DNA of 32,721 nucleotides from MWCR01 sp041665165 (GCA_041665165.1 JBAYJJ010000009.1:1-32721); one strand, 5' to 3'. Positions 13,586 through 21,616 are shown, counted from the first letter of the stretch. Numbers and translations are program-made. Notes: generated from the letters alone by a model not told the origin.

Positions 13586-15211
13586 ATGAAATCCAGGGTT
13601 TTTTTGTGGATATCTTTGGCAGTCGTAGGAATGGCCTTTTTTTATCAGTTAATTCGGGTGCCATTGATGCAAAACACGGTCTGGATGAGCCCAGATGAGA
13701 CGGCCAATGCAGTCAGTGCCATGGTTTTTAGCGAAAAAACTACTTTTAAGCTGAATTGGGATTTTACTGACCAGTTTTCTTGGGCTCACCCTAGGAGCTT
13801 TGTGCCTTTGGCTGGCCAGGCAGCCATGGTACCGATCGGTTTTTTGGGCATGCCTCTGATTTTGGCTTTGTTCGCAAAACTTTTTGGAATTTACGGAGTT
13901 TTGCTTTTTACACCGTTTCTGGTCATGGCCACGCTCTGGGCATTGTACAAGTCATTGCCCAAAGACTGGTCTGAAACCGTTAAATTGTTGTGTTTGGCAA
14001 TTTGGCTGTCTTTTCCGACCGTTATTTTATATTCAAATAGGAGTGCTTTTGCCCAGCTCGTTGTAGTGTGTTTGGCGATTTGGATTTGGTGGCTGTTAAA
14101 TCCTCTTCGCTTCTCCCTTACTAAGGGAGACTTTAATTACTTGGCAATCATCACTGCGGGAATTTTGTGTGGACTCGTTGGTATTATCAGGCCCGTTGAA
14201 TTGATTTGGGTTTTGCCTGTGGCTGCTTGCTCGTACTTCGTACAACGTACCACGTACAACGTACATCGTACAACGTGGTACGTGATACGGAGTTGTTTAT
14301 TTTTTGTGGTTCCTTTTGTTCTGATTTGTCTGATCGGCGCAATAGTTGGCTACAAAACATATGGCCAGTGGTTTGTGAGCGGCTATCAAATTAGAACACC
14401 AGTCATATCTGTGGCTCAGGACGCGCCGGCCGTTAGGGACGTGAAGGACGTCGCTGCCGTGAGCGTGCTGGATGTTTTGCCGTTTGAATTTCATCCGCGC
14501 AATATTTTGTGGAACATGAAAAATTACTATGGCATTTTCCTTTGGCCGTGGACTTTGGTTCTCGTCATTGCGTTAGGTTTGTGGATTTATGATTTAAAGA
14601 AACAGAAAACCCTCTTGCCAAAGGGGGCTTGGGGGATCTTTGCTCTTGCCTGGACCGCCACTTTTGTCTTGTTTTTTTATGGCAATGGCTTGTATCAGGA
14701 TTATTTTGTGCCAAACCGCGTGAGCTTGGGCAATTCGTTTTTACGCTACACATTGCCCCTCTCTGTTGTCCTTTCAATCTCTGCAGGCTATGTCATGGTC
14801 AAGCTTTGGAAGCATTGGAGTTTGAAAGCATTGGCAGTTTGTTTGGCCGTGGGGCTGATTGCTTTTGGGCAATGGACAGCGACTGTGCGCGACGATGAGG
14901 GAGTTGTTGCAGTGGAACAGGAACTGGCCAGATACTCGCAAATCAAAAATAAGATGTTGACTCTGCAGGTCCGCATGGATGCGATTTTGTCAGAACGCAG
15001 TGATAAGATATTTTTCCCGGAGTTCATGGCTGTTTCGCCCATGCCTGACAAGCAGAGCATCAAACAGCTGGTAGATGCTGGAAAAGTCGTCGGCATATTC
15101 ATCAGGACACAGGATCAGGCAGGATTGGCTGATTGGAAAACCGCAGGCTTGCCCCTGGGCTATCAATTCACTTCAGGCAATGAATCTTTGTATATAATAA
15201 ACTTCAACTGA
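13586..15211 (+). CDS. GT-C-like multi-span membrane glycosyltransferase, four in-frame repeats
   Basis: 541 aa with about ten membrane spans and a short periplasmic tail. The first external loop carries WMSPDET (Asp37, Glu38), the acidic pair expected in GT-C enzymes of the ArnT/PMT type, which use polyprenyl-phosphate sugars. No closer family was recognised. Four dispersed repeats are translated in frame: family B at residues 172-185, a heptamer array at 216-234, a nonamer array at about 283-290 and a CCCTCTT...GGGGG element at about 341-351, mostly in loops between spans. The next gene starts 1 nt after the stop, so the two are translationally coupled. The glycosyltransferase role is an inference. 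Confidence 0.65.
   Translation: MKSRVFLWISLAVVGMAFFYQLIRVPLMQNTVWMSPDETANAVSAMVFSEKTTFKLNWDFTDQFSWAHPRSFVPLAGQAAMVPIGFLGMPLILALFAKLFGIYGVLLFTPFLVMATLWALYKSLPKDWSETVKLLCLAIWLSFPTVILYSNRSAFAQLVVVCLAIWIWWLLNPLRFSLTKGDFNYLAIITAGILCGLVGIIRPVELIWVLPVAACSYFVQRTTYNVHRTTWYVIRSCLFFVVPFVLICLIGAIVGYKTYGQWFVSGYQIRTPVISVAQDAPAVRDVKDVAAVSVLDVLPFEFHPRNILWNMKNYYGIFLWPWTLVLVIALGLWIYDLKKQKTLLPKGAWGIFALAWTATFVLFFYGNGLYQDYFVPNRVSLGNSFLRYTLPLSVVLSISAGYVMVKLWKHWSLKALAVCLAVGLIAFGQWTATVRDDEGVVAVEQELARYSQIKNKMLTLQVRMDAILSERSDKIFFPEFMAVSPMPDKQSIKQLVDAGKVVGIFIRTQDQAGLADWKTAGLPLGYQFTSGNESLYIINFN
14099..14139 (+). repeat. Family B element translated inside the GT-C-like gene
   Basis: AATCCTCTTCGCTTCTCC followed by the CTCCCTTACTAAGGGAG hairpin and ACTTTAATTAC. 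It is read in frame as NPLRFSLTKGDFNY. Orientation is the same as at the gene ends: its 5' end faces the 5' side of the gene. Confidence 0.9.
14232..14287 (+). repeat. Heptamer array of eight CGTACAA-like units inside the GT-C-like gene
   Basis: CGTACTT, CGTACAA, CGTACCA, CGTACAA, CGTACAT, CGTACAA, CGTGGTA, CGTGATA without gaps. CCACGT and ACGTGG within it can pair. It is translated in frame as VQRTTYNVHRTTWYV. The same unit recurs upstream of the S41 protease gene at 21537. Confidence 0.9.
14431..14455 (-). repeat. Nonamer repeat inside the GT-C-like gene
   Basis: On the minus strand it reads GACGTCCTT, CACGTCCCT, AACG: 9-bp units like those at 16681 and 23412. Translated in frame as VRDVKDVA. 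Confidence 0.7.
14602..14640 (+). repeat. CCCTCTT...AAGGGGG element inside the GT-C-like gene
   Basis: CCCTCTTGCCAAAGGGGG, then CTTGGGGGATCTTT, resembles the intergenic hairpins at 7311-7345 and 31785-31815. Translated in frame as KTLLPKGAWGIF in a cytoplasmic loop. Confidence 0.65.
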
Positions 15212-15212
15212 C

Positions 15213-16679
15213 ATGTTTCAAATCCCTAAACCGCTCGTTATTGCTATCGCTGTCTTGCCCTGGGTGGCAGGTTTGATTTGCATTGTCTGGATTTTAGCTT
15301 TGAGGTTCCCAGCTTCAGGCATATTTGAAACGCAGACTGATTTTTCCGGCAACAATGCCTATATCTATCCGTTTTTACCGGGTGAGCGCACGACTTCGCC
15401 TGGCAAGCAGGCTGATGGCTGGACAGGCCAAAGGATCATCAGCGATCCGGTTTATCTGAATGTACATACGCCTGGGCCATATCAGACCATGCAAGTGAGC
15501 ATGGAATACAGAACTCTGCGTCAGCCTTTGCTTGAGCTTGGCATTGTGCGCGACGAGGCTGGAACGCAATTGGACATGCAGCCTTGGTATTCTGAGATTT
15601 TGGATCAAAGTGTCTGGCGAAAAGCAGTTTCAGCCAAGGGTAAAGCAGGCTATGTGAAGGCCACGGTTTCATCTACTCCGTTGGATCAGAACGGAACTGA
15701 GGGCCTGGCGATTTGGGATGCGACCAGCACAGTCTTTAGTTTTGCGGACACGGGGTTGGATGATCTGAAGAGCTATAATATTTCTTTGCGCGGCGCACAT
15801 GATTTTTGGATGGTGCCGGCAGACGGACAGATCGATCTCCAACTTGAGGTGCAGGATGTGAACCGCAACCGGAGCGGGGGAATCTTGGCTGTCTCAGTTT
15901 CGCGCGGGGAACAGACCTTGTGGCAAGATGCGATCGGCACAAGCGGTTCGCAGGATCGCGGTTATGGAGCAATGGTTCCAGTCTCAGTCAGGTTGAAGGA
16001 TCTTCAGCCAGGAGTTTATCGCGTACGTATGATGGCAGATGATGATGTGTTCATCAGGAAGATTTCCACGCGCAACAAGCATTGGGTCATGGGCACACGG
16101 CTGATCGTGGGCGATGTTGTCGGTTACTCGACTTCGACCAATGGGTTGCAGGTCTGGACCACGGCACGCCACTTGGTCGCTGAAACTTTTCACAAAGAAG
16201 GCTTGCAAACCATCACTTTTGGATCAGCGAGCGGCAAGATAATAAAAACGCATTCCAGCGTGAGGATCGATCGCAAAGATAGCGTCGTGGTTCCAGTAGC
16301 GCTATCCGTACCAAGCGGCGATGCGCGCCTGGTTTTGGATGGCTATTATGCCTTGGATCCAGTGGCGTTTTTTGAACCTCAGCCGCGCAAGCTAGTGCCG
16401 GAGACAGACGCGACAGCCGAGGGTTTGCAGGCAGTGATTACTCCATATCAAAAAAGCCAGGACATCGGACAGGGCTGGAAAAAGTCGGTCTTGAGTTTTG
16501 ACATCCCAGACAATCTGGAAAATGTGCGGCTCGTACTTTCAGCTCCTGGCCTGGCATCAAGAGCAGGCGCAGTTGATGTGCGGAGTGTTGAAATAAAGTT
16601 TATCCGTGAGCCAATCACTTGGAATAATTGGTGGAAACTGATAATTTCTGAGCTCAAAGCAGCCTGGAGAAGATTATGA
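15213..16679 (+). CDS. Membrane-anchored beta-rich extracytoplasmic protein, unknown function
   Basis: 488 aa. One N-terminal span (residues about 8-31, VIAIAVLPWVAGLICIVWIL) anchors a large extracytoplasmic part. That part is predicted mainly beta, with several short alternating hydrophobic strands (e.g. LQLEVQDVNRNRSGGILAVS; GVYRVRMMADDDVFIRK), and ends in an amphipathic tail (WWKLIISELKAAWRRL). No catalytic motif or named family was recognised; the beta domains could be carbohydrate-binding or structural. The ATG is 1 nt after the stop of the GT-C-like gene, so the two products probably work together, for example in decorating surface polymers. The stop is 1 nt before a nonamer array. Confidence 0.7.
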   Translation: MFQIPKPLVIAIAVLPWVAGLICIVWILALRFPASGIFETQTDFSGNNAYIYPFLPGERTTSPGKQADGWTGQRIISDPVYLNVHTPGPYQTMQVSMEYRTLRQPLLELGIVRDEAGTQLDMQPWYSEILDQSVWRKAVSAKGKAGYVKATVSSTPLDQNGTEGLAIWDATSTVFSFADTGLDDLKSYNISLRGAHDFWMVPADGQIDLQLEVQDVNRNRSGGILAVSVSRGEQTLWQDAIGTSGSQDRGYGAMVPVSVRLKDLQPGVYRVRMMADDDVFIRKISTRNKHWVMGTRLIVGDVVGYSTSTNGLQVWTTARHLVAETFHKEGLQTITFGSASGKIIKTHSSVRIDRKDSVVVPVALSVPSGDARLVLDGYYALDPVAFFEPQPRKLVPETDATAEGLQAVITPYQKSQDIGQGWKKSVLSFDIPDNLENVRLVLSAPGLASRAGAVDVRSVEIKFIREPITWNNWWKLIISELKAAWRRL

Positions 16680-16680
16680 T

Positions 16681-16722
16681 TAACGTCCCTAACGTACCTG
16701 TCGTCCCTCGCGTCCTTAACGT
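16681..16722 (+). repeat. Nonamer tandem array, five units
   Basis: TAACGTCCC, TAACGTACC, TGTCGTCCC, TCGCGTCCT, TAACGTCAT: 9-bp units without gaps. It fills the whole gap between the preceding stop and ATG 16726. Confidence 0.9.
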
Positions 16723-16725
16723 CAT

Positions 16726-17094
16726 ATGGAACTAATACAATTTTTTAAAATCGTGTGTCGAAGCATGGCTCTGGCAGCTTTGGCAACGCTTTTGGCTTTG
16801 ATGAGCTTGGAGTGGATAATGCCTGGGTCAGTATTGCCTTTTGTGAATTTGATCGTTTTTGCCCTGCCTGTGGCTCTTGTCTGTTTATTGCTCCTTATTG
16901 GCGTACAATGGCAGGCTGGCACGAAAAATTGGGCCCATGTGGTTGCGGCTTTGGCCATGGGAGTGGCGATCCTTGCGTTTTTTGCCTCCATTGTGGGATA
17001 CTCTTCGCTATCACAACTTGGGCTCTTGGGCGCGGCTTGCCTGTGCCTTTTGGCCTGGGTTTATGTCCAAATAGACAAAGAGTTTCATAATTAA
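16726..17094 (+). CDS. Small four-span membrane protein, unknown function
   Basis: 122 aa with four hydrophobic segments (about 13-31, 37-60, 70-88 and 95-113) and a charged C-terminus (VQIDKEFHN). No motif was recognised. It follows the anchored beta-rich protein on the same strand, separated only by the nonamer array, and probably belongs to the same transcript. It has no Shine-Dalgarno sequence. A different frame of similar length exists over the same bases, but only this one has the pattern of a membrane protein. Confidence 0.65.
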   Translation: MELIQFFKIVCRSMALAALATLLALMSLEWIMPGSVLPFVNLIVFALPVALVCLLLLIGVQWQAGTKNWAHVVAALAMGVAILAFFASIVGYSSLSQLGLLGAACLCLLAWVYVQIDKEFHN

Positions 17095-17101
17095 CCTTTA
17101 A

Positions 17102-17177
17102 GTCATGCCGAACTCGTTTCGGCATCCCGATACTAAGTAACAAGGTAACGAGATCCTGAATCAAGTTCAGGATGACA
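17102..17177. repeat. Intergenic family C element before the HIT gene
   Basis: Starts GTCATGCCGAACTCG and ends CAAGTTCAGGATGACA. Internal pairs are GCCGAA/TTCGGC at the left and ATCCTGAA/TTCAGGAT at the right. It fills most of the gap between the small membrane protein and HIT genes and ends 11 nt before ATG 17189. Confidence 0.9.
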
Positions 17178-17188
17178 AAATAAAAAGT

Positions 17189-17611
17189 ATGCCAGACTGT
17201 TTATTCTGCAAAATCATAAACAAAGAAATACCTGCCGAGATCGTGTATGAGGACGACAAATTTTTAGCGTTCCTTGATCTTCATCCGGTCAATTTTGGGC
17301 ACACTCTTGTTTTGCCGAAACAGCATTTTGGGACTTTTGACGAACTGCCGAATGAATTGTGCGGGCCCATGGCAAAAATAATGCAAAAAATCATGAAGTC
17401 TTTGATTGATGTGCTTGGTTATGATGGAGTGAATTTGATGCAAAACAATCGTCCAGCAGCCGGGCAGGTCATACCGCACGTGCACTTCCATGTCGTGCCG
17501 CGCAAACTTGGAGATGGGTTCAAGCATTGGCACGGAAAAGACTATGAGCCGGGAGAGATGGCGGCCATGGGTGAAAAGATTAAATTAGCTTTACTGAACT
17601 ATGACAAGTAA
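17189..17611 (+). CDS. HIT-family nucleotide hydrolase (Hint-type)
   Basis: 140 aa, complete. The histidine triad is HVHFHVVPR (His98, His100, His102), with the nucleotide-binding NFGHTLVLPKQH segment before it. CLFC (residues 4-7) matches the N-terminal zinc pair of some HIT proteins. The family hydrolyses purine nucleoside phosphoramidates or related nucleotides in the cytoplasm; the physiological substrate is usually unknown. No Shine-Dalgarno sequence is seen, and the start is 11 nt beyond the repeat end. The stop codon lies within a family A repeat. Confidence 0.93.
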   Translation: MPDCLFCKIINKEIPAEIVYEDDKFLAFLDLHPVNFGHTLVLPKQHFGTFDELPNELCGPMAKIMQKIMKSLIDVLGYDGVNLMQNNRPAAGQVIPHVHFHVVPRKLGDGFKHWHGKDYEPGEMAAMGEKIKLALLNYDK

Positions 17612-17661
17612 CAAGTATCAAGTTACAAGAGCGCTCTTGTAACTTGTGACTTTAAACTTGA
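17603..17661. repeat. Heptamer hairpin element (family A), copy 3
   Basis: GACAAGT, AACAAGT, ATCAAGT, TACAAGA, then the reverse series AACTTGT, GACTTTA, AACTTGA. The centre (17620-17645) is a perfect 26-bp palindrome with CAAGAGCGCTCTTG in the middle. It contains the stop codon of the HIT gene (17609-17611). Confidence 0.9.
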
Positions 17662-17668
17662 AACTATT

Positions 17669-18691
17669 ATGAATCTACTAGTCTGTGGTGGAGCCGGCTT
17701 TATCGGCTCAAATTTTATCCGTTATAAGCTTCAATCAGATTCTAATTTTAAGATTGTTAATTTTGACAAGCTTTCTTATGCCGGGAATCTTGATAATCTG
17801 AAGGATGTTGAGGCTGACCCTAGGTACACTTTTGTCCAAGGCGACATTACTGACCTTGATGCGTTGAACGATGTCATGCAAAAACATGGCATAACACACA
17901 TCATTAACTTTGCGGCAGAAACGCATGTAGACCGTTCAATCCATGGTGGCTGTAAAGATTTCGTATTGACCAACAGTTTGGGTGTGCAGATGATTTTAGA
18001 TGCCGCAAGAGCTAACTACATTGAAAAATTCGTTCAAGTTTCTACAGATGAGGTTTATGGCGCTCTGGAGCTGACAGAACAATCGAAATTTACGGAAGAA
18101 ACGCCGATTATGCCGAACATGCCCTATGCCGCAGCCAAGGCCGGCGGCGACTTGATGTGCAACGCTTATTGGGTGACGCACAAGGTGCCGGTCATCGTTA
18201 CGCACTGTTCGAACAACTATGGCCCATATCAGTTTCCGGAAAAATTGATTCCGTCGTTTATTTTTCGCATCAGCAAAGGCGAACAAGTACCAATCTATGG
18301 AGACGGAAAAAATGTGCGGGACTGGATCCATGTAGTTGACCATGCGCGAGCTTTGGATTTGTTGCTGGAAAAGGGCGAACCTGGACAGATTTATAACATT
18401 GGTGCGGACAATGAACGCGATAATTTGGAAATCACACGTTTGATACTTTCGCATTTTGGAAAAGGGGATGAGATGATCAAGTTTGTCGAAGACCGCAAAG
18501 GCCATGACAGACGTTATGCGGTGAACGCATCAAAGATTGAGGCCTTGGGCTGGAAGCCTTTGTACCCGCGCGAAAAGTTCGAGCAAGCACTTAAAGAGAC
18601 GATTGAATGGTATCTGAAGAATACGGATTGGGTAGAGGCTCTCTGGAAACGCAAACAAGAATGGGATGAGAAGGCTTTACGTGCGAAGTGA
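17669..18691 (+). CDS. rmlB: dTDP-glucose 4,6-dehydratase
   Basis: Converts dTDP-glucose to dTDP-4-keto-6-deoxyglucose, the second step of dTDP-L-rhamnose synthesis. The N-terminal NAD site is CGGAGFIGSNF. The catalytic residues are in STDEVYG (Thr126, Asp127, Glu128) and YAAAK (Tyr153, Lys157). HVDRSIHG and RDWIHVVDHARA are also family features. The length of 340 aa is normal. The product of rmlA, which makes dTDP-glucose, is encoded 0.55 kb downstream beyond the toxin-antitoxin pair. rmlC and rmlD are not in the window. The 3' end overlaps the convergent toxin gene by 15 nt. Confidence 0.96.
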   Translation: MNLLVCGGAGFIGSNFIRYKLQSDSNFKIVNFDKLSYAGNLDNLKDVEADPRYTFVQGDITDLDALNDVMQKHGITHIINFAAETHVDRSIHGGCKDFVLTNSLGVQMILDAARANYIEKFVQVSTDEVYGALELTEQSKFTEETPIMPNMPYAAAKAGGDLMCNAYWVTHKVPVIVTHCSNNYGPYQFPEKLIPSFIFRISKGEQVPIYGDGKNVRDWIHVVDHARALDLLLEKGEPGQIYNIGADNERDNLEITRLILSHFGKGDEMIKFVEDRKGHDRRYAVNASKIEALGWKPLYPREKFEQALKETIEWYLKNTDWVEALWKRKQEWDEKALRAK

Positions 18692-18958
18692 AGTCCGCTC
18701 ATATACTATTGAGCGGTGAAGGATCGCAATAACCAAAACGATTCTTTTCTCTATCCTGAAGATAATGCGATAATCGCCGACGCGCAGTTTGCGATGGCCT
18801 TTGAGCGACCTACGCAGGGGAATCCCGAAAACGTCTGGCGTGGTGACAAGTTTTCGTTCAATTGCATTTATTATCTGCAAACGCCACGCAGCATCCAACG
18901 CCGGTATGTCGTCATGGACTACCAGTGGATGGTATTTGACGGTATAAATCACCTCCAT
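18677..18958 (-). CDS. RelE/ParE-superfamily toxin
   Basis: 93 aa. The pattern is typical of RelE-fold toxins: a charged N-terminal helix pair (LDAAWRLQIINAIERKL), then PLRRSLKGHRKLRVGDYRI and IVLVIAILHRSIVYE, where basic residues and the Tyr/Arg near GDYR line the active face. RelE-type members cut mRNA at the ribosome and ParE-type members poison gyrase; sequence alone does not decide. The start overlaps the end of the antitoxin gene by 10 nt, so the two are coupled. Convergent with rmlB and overlapping its end. Confidence 0.85.
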   Translation of the reverse strand: MEVIYTVKYHPLVVHDDIPALDAAWRLQIINAIERKLVTTPDVFGIPLRRSLKGHRKLRVGDYRIIFRIEKRIVLVIAILHRSIVYERTSLRT

Positions 18959-19170
18959 GCGCGTGCGTGAGAGATGAAGATAGCGCTTTTTTTATCCCGT
19001 TCTTTAGCGATCTGAAGCAGCGCTCCGTCTTCTTCAATATCCAAGGCCAATCGGAGAAGGTCAAGAGCTGTTGTGGCAAGCGAACGGTCGTCTCGCCTGG
19101 CAATGCGTTGCAAATCGCGTTCCATGACCGCCGGAACCGTGAGGTTGATGCGTGTTTTATTGCTGGGCAT
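18949..19170 (-). CDS. Ribbon-helix-helix antitoxin
   Basis: 73 aa. The N-terminus has the ribbon strand TRINLTVPAVMERDL followed by two helices (IARRDDRSLATTALDLLRLAL), as in CopG/Arc-type antitoxins that dimerise on DNA. The remainder (EEDGALLQIAKERDKK) would wrap the toxin. It is encoded first in the operon, as usual. The promoter region holds a pair of direct repeats that fits an autoregulatory operator. Confidence 0.85.
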   Translation of the reverse strand: MPSNKTRINLTVPAVMERDLQRIARRDDRSLATTALDLLRLALDIEEDGALLQIAKERDKKSAIFISHARAWR

Positions 19171-19181
19171 AATATATTAAA

Positions 19182-19210
19182 AGAGTAACGTTGGAGTAAC
19201 GTCTTGTCAA
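19182..19210 (-). promoter_or_regulatory. Toxin-antitoxin promoter with a direct-repeat operator
   Basis: On the minus strand TTGACA (19210-19205) is 17 nt from TACTCT (19187-19182). Two exact ACGTTACTC copies (19202-19194 and 19191-19183) start 11 bp apart, about one helical turn, inside the spacer and -10 region. A ribbon-helix-helix dimer pair bound there would block RNA polymerase. The predicted transcript starts only a few nt before ATG 19170. Confidence 0.6.
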
Positions 19211-19243
19211 ATAGCTCGGGTTTGAGTTAAGCTTAGTCACATT

Positions 19244-20044
19244 ATGAAAGGAATTATTTTAGCCGGAGGGCTGGGCACGCGGCTCTTGCCGCTTACGGCC
19301 GTGATATCAAAACAATTATTGCCGGTTTATGACAGGCAGATGATTTTTTATCCTCTGAACACATTAGTCAAAGCCGGCATAAAAGAAATTTTGCTGATCG
19401 TATCGCCCGAGTATTCAGGTAGTTTCTTGAATCTGCTTGGTTCGATTCTGCGCCCCTATGGCATAGAGATATCTTTTATGGTCCAGAAACAGCCAAAAGG
19501 CTTGCCTGATGCTTTCATTTTAGGTCAGGACTTTCTGGATGGCCAACCAGGCGCTTTGGTCTTGGGTGACAATATTTTTGAAGATGATTTTACTGAAGCG
19601 ATCACGTCGTTCAAAAGCGGCGGCCGTGTTTTTGCCCGCCAAGTCCCAGACCCGGAACGTTTCGGGGTAGTGGAGTTTGACCAGGCCACGGGCAAAGTCA
19701 TATCCATTGAAGAAAAACCTGTTGCGCCAAAAAGCAATTACGCCATTCCGGGCATGTATATTTACGATGGTAATGCTTCAGAAATCGCAAAAGGATTGGT
19801 ACCGTCAAAGCGCGGTGAGCTTGAGATAGTTGATATGCACCAAGCCTATCTTGAGCGCGGGGAATTGGACGTGCGCGTGATCAATGGCGCGTTTTTTGAT
19901 GCTGGGACGCCAGATGCTTTGCTTGAAGCCTCCAATTACGTAAAAGATCATGATTTCAAAAGCCGTTTCCATCCGGATCTGGAAAAGGCCATCTTGGAGT
20001 TCAGCCAAGAATTCAAAAGGATTGCAAGTCTGAAAATAGGTTGA
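19244..20044 (+). CDS. rmlA: Glucose-1-phosphate thymidylyltransferase-like nucleotidyltransferase
   Basis: Makes dTDP-glucose from dTTP and glucose-1-phosphate. The nucleotide-binding motif is LAGGLGTRLLPLT. Further family segments are LLPVYDRQMIFYPL, LGDNIFEDD (metal Asp), ISIEEKP and FDAGTPDALLEAS. At 266 aa it is slightly shorter than the usual ~290, lacking part of the C-terminal helices. It lies with rmlB on the plus strand, with a toxin-antitoxin pair on the other strand between them. A possible -35 box TTGTCA (19204-19209) overlaps the toxin-antitoxin -35 box; its -10 box is weak. Confidence 0.93.
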   Translation: MKGIILAGGLGTRLLPLTAVISKQLLPVYDRQMIFYPLNTLVKAGIKEILLIVSPEYSGSFLNLLGSILRPYGIEISFMVQKQPKGLPDAFILGQDFLDGQPGALVLGDNIFEDDFTEAITSFKSGGRVFARQVPDPERFGVVEFDQATGKVISIEEKPVAPKSNYAIPGMYIYDGNASEIAKGLVPSKRGELEIVDMHQAYLERGELDVRVINGAFFDAGTPDALLEASNYVKDHDFKSRFHPDLEKAILEFSQEFKRIASLKIG

Positions 20045-20046
20045 TT

Positions 20047-20192
20047 CCGAAAACACTTAGTGACCCGGTTGATCCCCTGCATCAGCTTCGCTTTGATGCT
20101 GTCCCCTTGATAATGGGACGACCCACTTGTACGTTAAAATCTCCTTGGGAAAGGAGAAGCGAAGAGGTTTTCCGGTGAGCAAAGAGGATTAA
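20047..20192 (-). repeat. Composite family B element filling the convergent rmlA/PEGA gap
   Basis: On the minus strand it begins TTTTAATCCTCTT, whose TAA is the stop of the PEGA gene. A 20-bp insertion follows, then CCTCTTCGCTTCTCC with its hairpin, TTTAACGTAC, two nested hairpins (one with GCATCA...TGATGC) and GTTTTCGGAATC, which reaches the rmlA stop. The copy at 31734-31815 shares TTTAACGTAC, a G/C hairpin and GTTTTCGG in the same order. There is nothing else in this gap. Confidence 0.8.
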
Positions 20193-21523
20193 AATTTCAA
20201 CCCGTCCAGCAGGGAGCTGGCTGTTTTTGGCGTGGTTAGTTGGATGCGATAAACGCCGCTTATGTTGTTCTTCGTGCCAGCCACAAAAATATTGTCTTTT
20301 ACGACAGTCGCGTCGCTGATTGAATCAAAACTCGCCAGCACAGTCTCAAACCTGCCGTTGCGATCATCAAGGTTATACATTCTAACGTCTTTTTCGGTTG
20401 CGACCATTATGTCATTGCCTTCAGAGTGCCAAGCGACTTGGACAATGGGTTCGGTTTGCCGATAGATCAGAATCGGATTTGAGCCCTGTGTCCAAATCCA
20501 GACCTCATTGTTGTTTTTGTACACATAGTTCGTCAGGCGTTTGATTGTAAGTCCGTACATCCATTGTCCGCTTGCTTGTGATGAAGAAGTTTTGTTTTGC
20601 GTATTGTTGATCCATAACCAATTGTCGCCATCATGCAAAACTATGGAGTTGCTGTCAGCGCTCATGAAAACCCAATTTCCGGGAGGTAAAAGCGTGCCTT
20701 CTGTTTCATGATTTTTAGCAACCAGCACAAGATTGTCTGCGTTTGGGAGTTTTTTGAGCTTAAAACCATCCAACTGATCCCAGAGATCGTTCTCTTTTAC
20801 GATTTTTTCCAAAGTTCCGTTTTTATCGATCGCAATCTGTTCAGTCGGAGTCAAGGCCGTGATTTTTGATTGATCCCAATGGAAAAATCCAGCCGGGAGC
20901 TTTGTGGCCCGAGAGGCCGCTGTCTCAAGCAACCAAGACTGGTTTTTGATTGAGTCATAAACCAGAGCTTGAGCAGAAGACGAATCCCAAGTCACGCCAG
21001 TGACAGCGACCTTGTCTGAGATTGACATGCTGGACAGCACTTCCTTGTTATCCGGATTCTGAAGTACGAAGCGCGCGTTTGAGTCTGAGTCTTGATAGTA
21101 GATCATTAGTTTTTGGGCCTTGCTGTCGGTCAAGAGATATTTTGCATTGCCTTGGTTGATCAATTCAGGCTCTGATACCGGCCAAAGGTTGATGTTTGTG
21201 GCAAAGGTCACGCGTTCTGGATCAATGGAGAGCGATTTTGACCAAGAGTGATAACCGGGCTTGGTCAAAGTAATCGTATAAGTGCCAGGTGAGACGTTTT
21301 GCATGGTGCTGGGTGTTTTTATAGGCTGTTCCTGTCCATTTAAACTGATTGTCGCACCGGTCGGGATGGTATCGATTATTAGAGTTCCATTGCGCTCAAT
21401 AACGCCTTTTTTGGAATTCCAGCGATAGCCTGAGGTGTAGAAAATAACGGCCGGGGCCATGATAAGCAGAATAAGCGCAAAAACCCAGGGCAAAATTCTG
21501 CGATGGAAGGGGACTGAATACAT
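20189..21523 (-). CDS. Membrane-anchored PEGA-domain protein with propeller-like C-terminal part
   Basis: 444 aa. An N-terminal span (LPWVFALILLIMAPAVIFYT) anchors the protein. Residues about 48-110 form a PEGA domain (GTLIIDTIPTGATISLNG ... SPGTYTITLTKPGYHSW), a small beta unit found in surface proteins. The rest shows repeated WD-like short beta segments (KLMIYYQDSDSN, AQALVYDS, DNWLWINN, NEVWIWTQGS, NDIMVATEKD), suggesting a beta propeller. The role is probably structural or adhesive. ATG 21523 is chosen because upstream codons up to 21550 lie in a heptamer array. Its stop codon is inside a family B repeat. Confidence 0.75.
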   Translation of the reverse strand: MYSVPFHRRILPWVFALILLIMAPAVIFYTSGYRWNSKKGVIERNGTLIIDTIPTGATISLNGQEQPIKTPSTMQNVSPGTYTITLTKPGYHSWSKSLSIDPERVTFATNINLWPVSEPELINQGNAKYLLTDSKAQKLMIYYQDSDSNARFVLQNPDNKEVLSSMSISDKVAVTGVTWDSSSAQALVYDSIKNQSWLLETAASRATKLPAGFFHWDQSKITALTPTEQIAIDKNGTLEKIVKENDLWDQLDGFKLKKLPNADNLVLVAKNHETEGTLLPPGNWVFMSADSNSIVLHDGDNWLWINNTQNKTSSSQASGQWMYGLTIKRLTNYVYKNNNEVWIWTQGSNPILIYRQTEPIVQVAWHSEGNDIMVATEKDVRMYNLDDRNGRFETVLASFDSISDATVVKDNIFVAGTKNNISGVYRIQLTTPKTASSLLDGLKF

Positions 21524-21536
21524 ATCTAAAACATAT

Positions 21537-21564
21537 CGTACAACGTACAACGTACTTCGTACAA
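21537..21564. repeat. Heptamer array of four CGTACAA-like units
   Basis: CGTACAA x2, CGTACTT, CGTACAA, in the divergent gap between the PEGA and S41 protease genes. Same unit as the array translated inside the GT-C-like gene at 14232. Confidence 0.9.
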
Positions 21565-21581
21565 CGTCTGGGTCAGGAGTA

Positions 21582-21610
21582 TGGACAGTTGGTTGACTTA
21601 TATGTAAAAT
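21582..21610 (+). promoter_or_regulatory. Promoter of the S41 protease gene, probably leaderless
   Basis: TGGACA (21582-21587) and TAAAAT (21605-21610) are 17 nt apart, each one base from consensus. Transcription would start about 6-7 nt later, at or next to ATG 21617. No Shine-Dalgarno sequence precedes that ATG, consistent with a leaderless mRNA. Confidence 0.65.
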
Positions 21611-21616
21611 TGCTTC

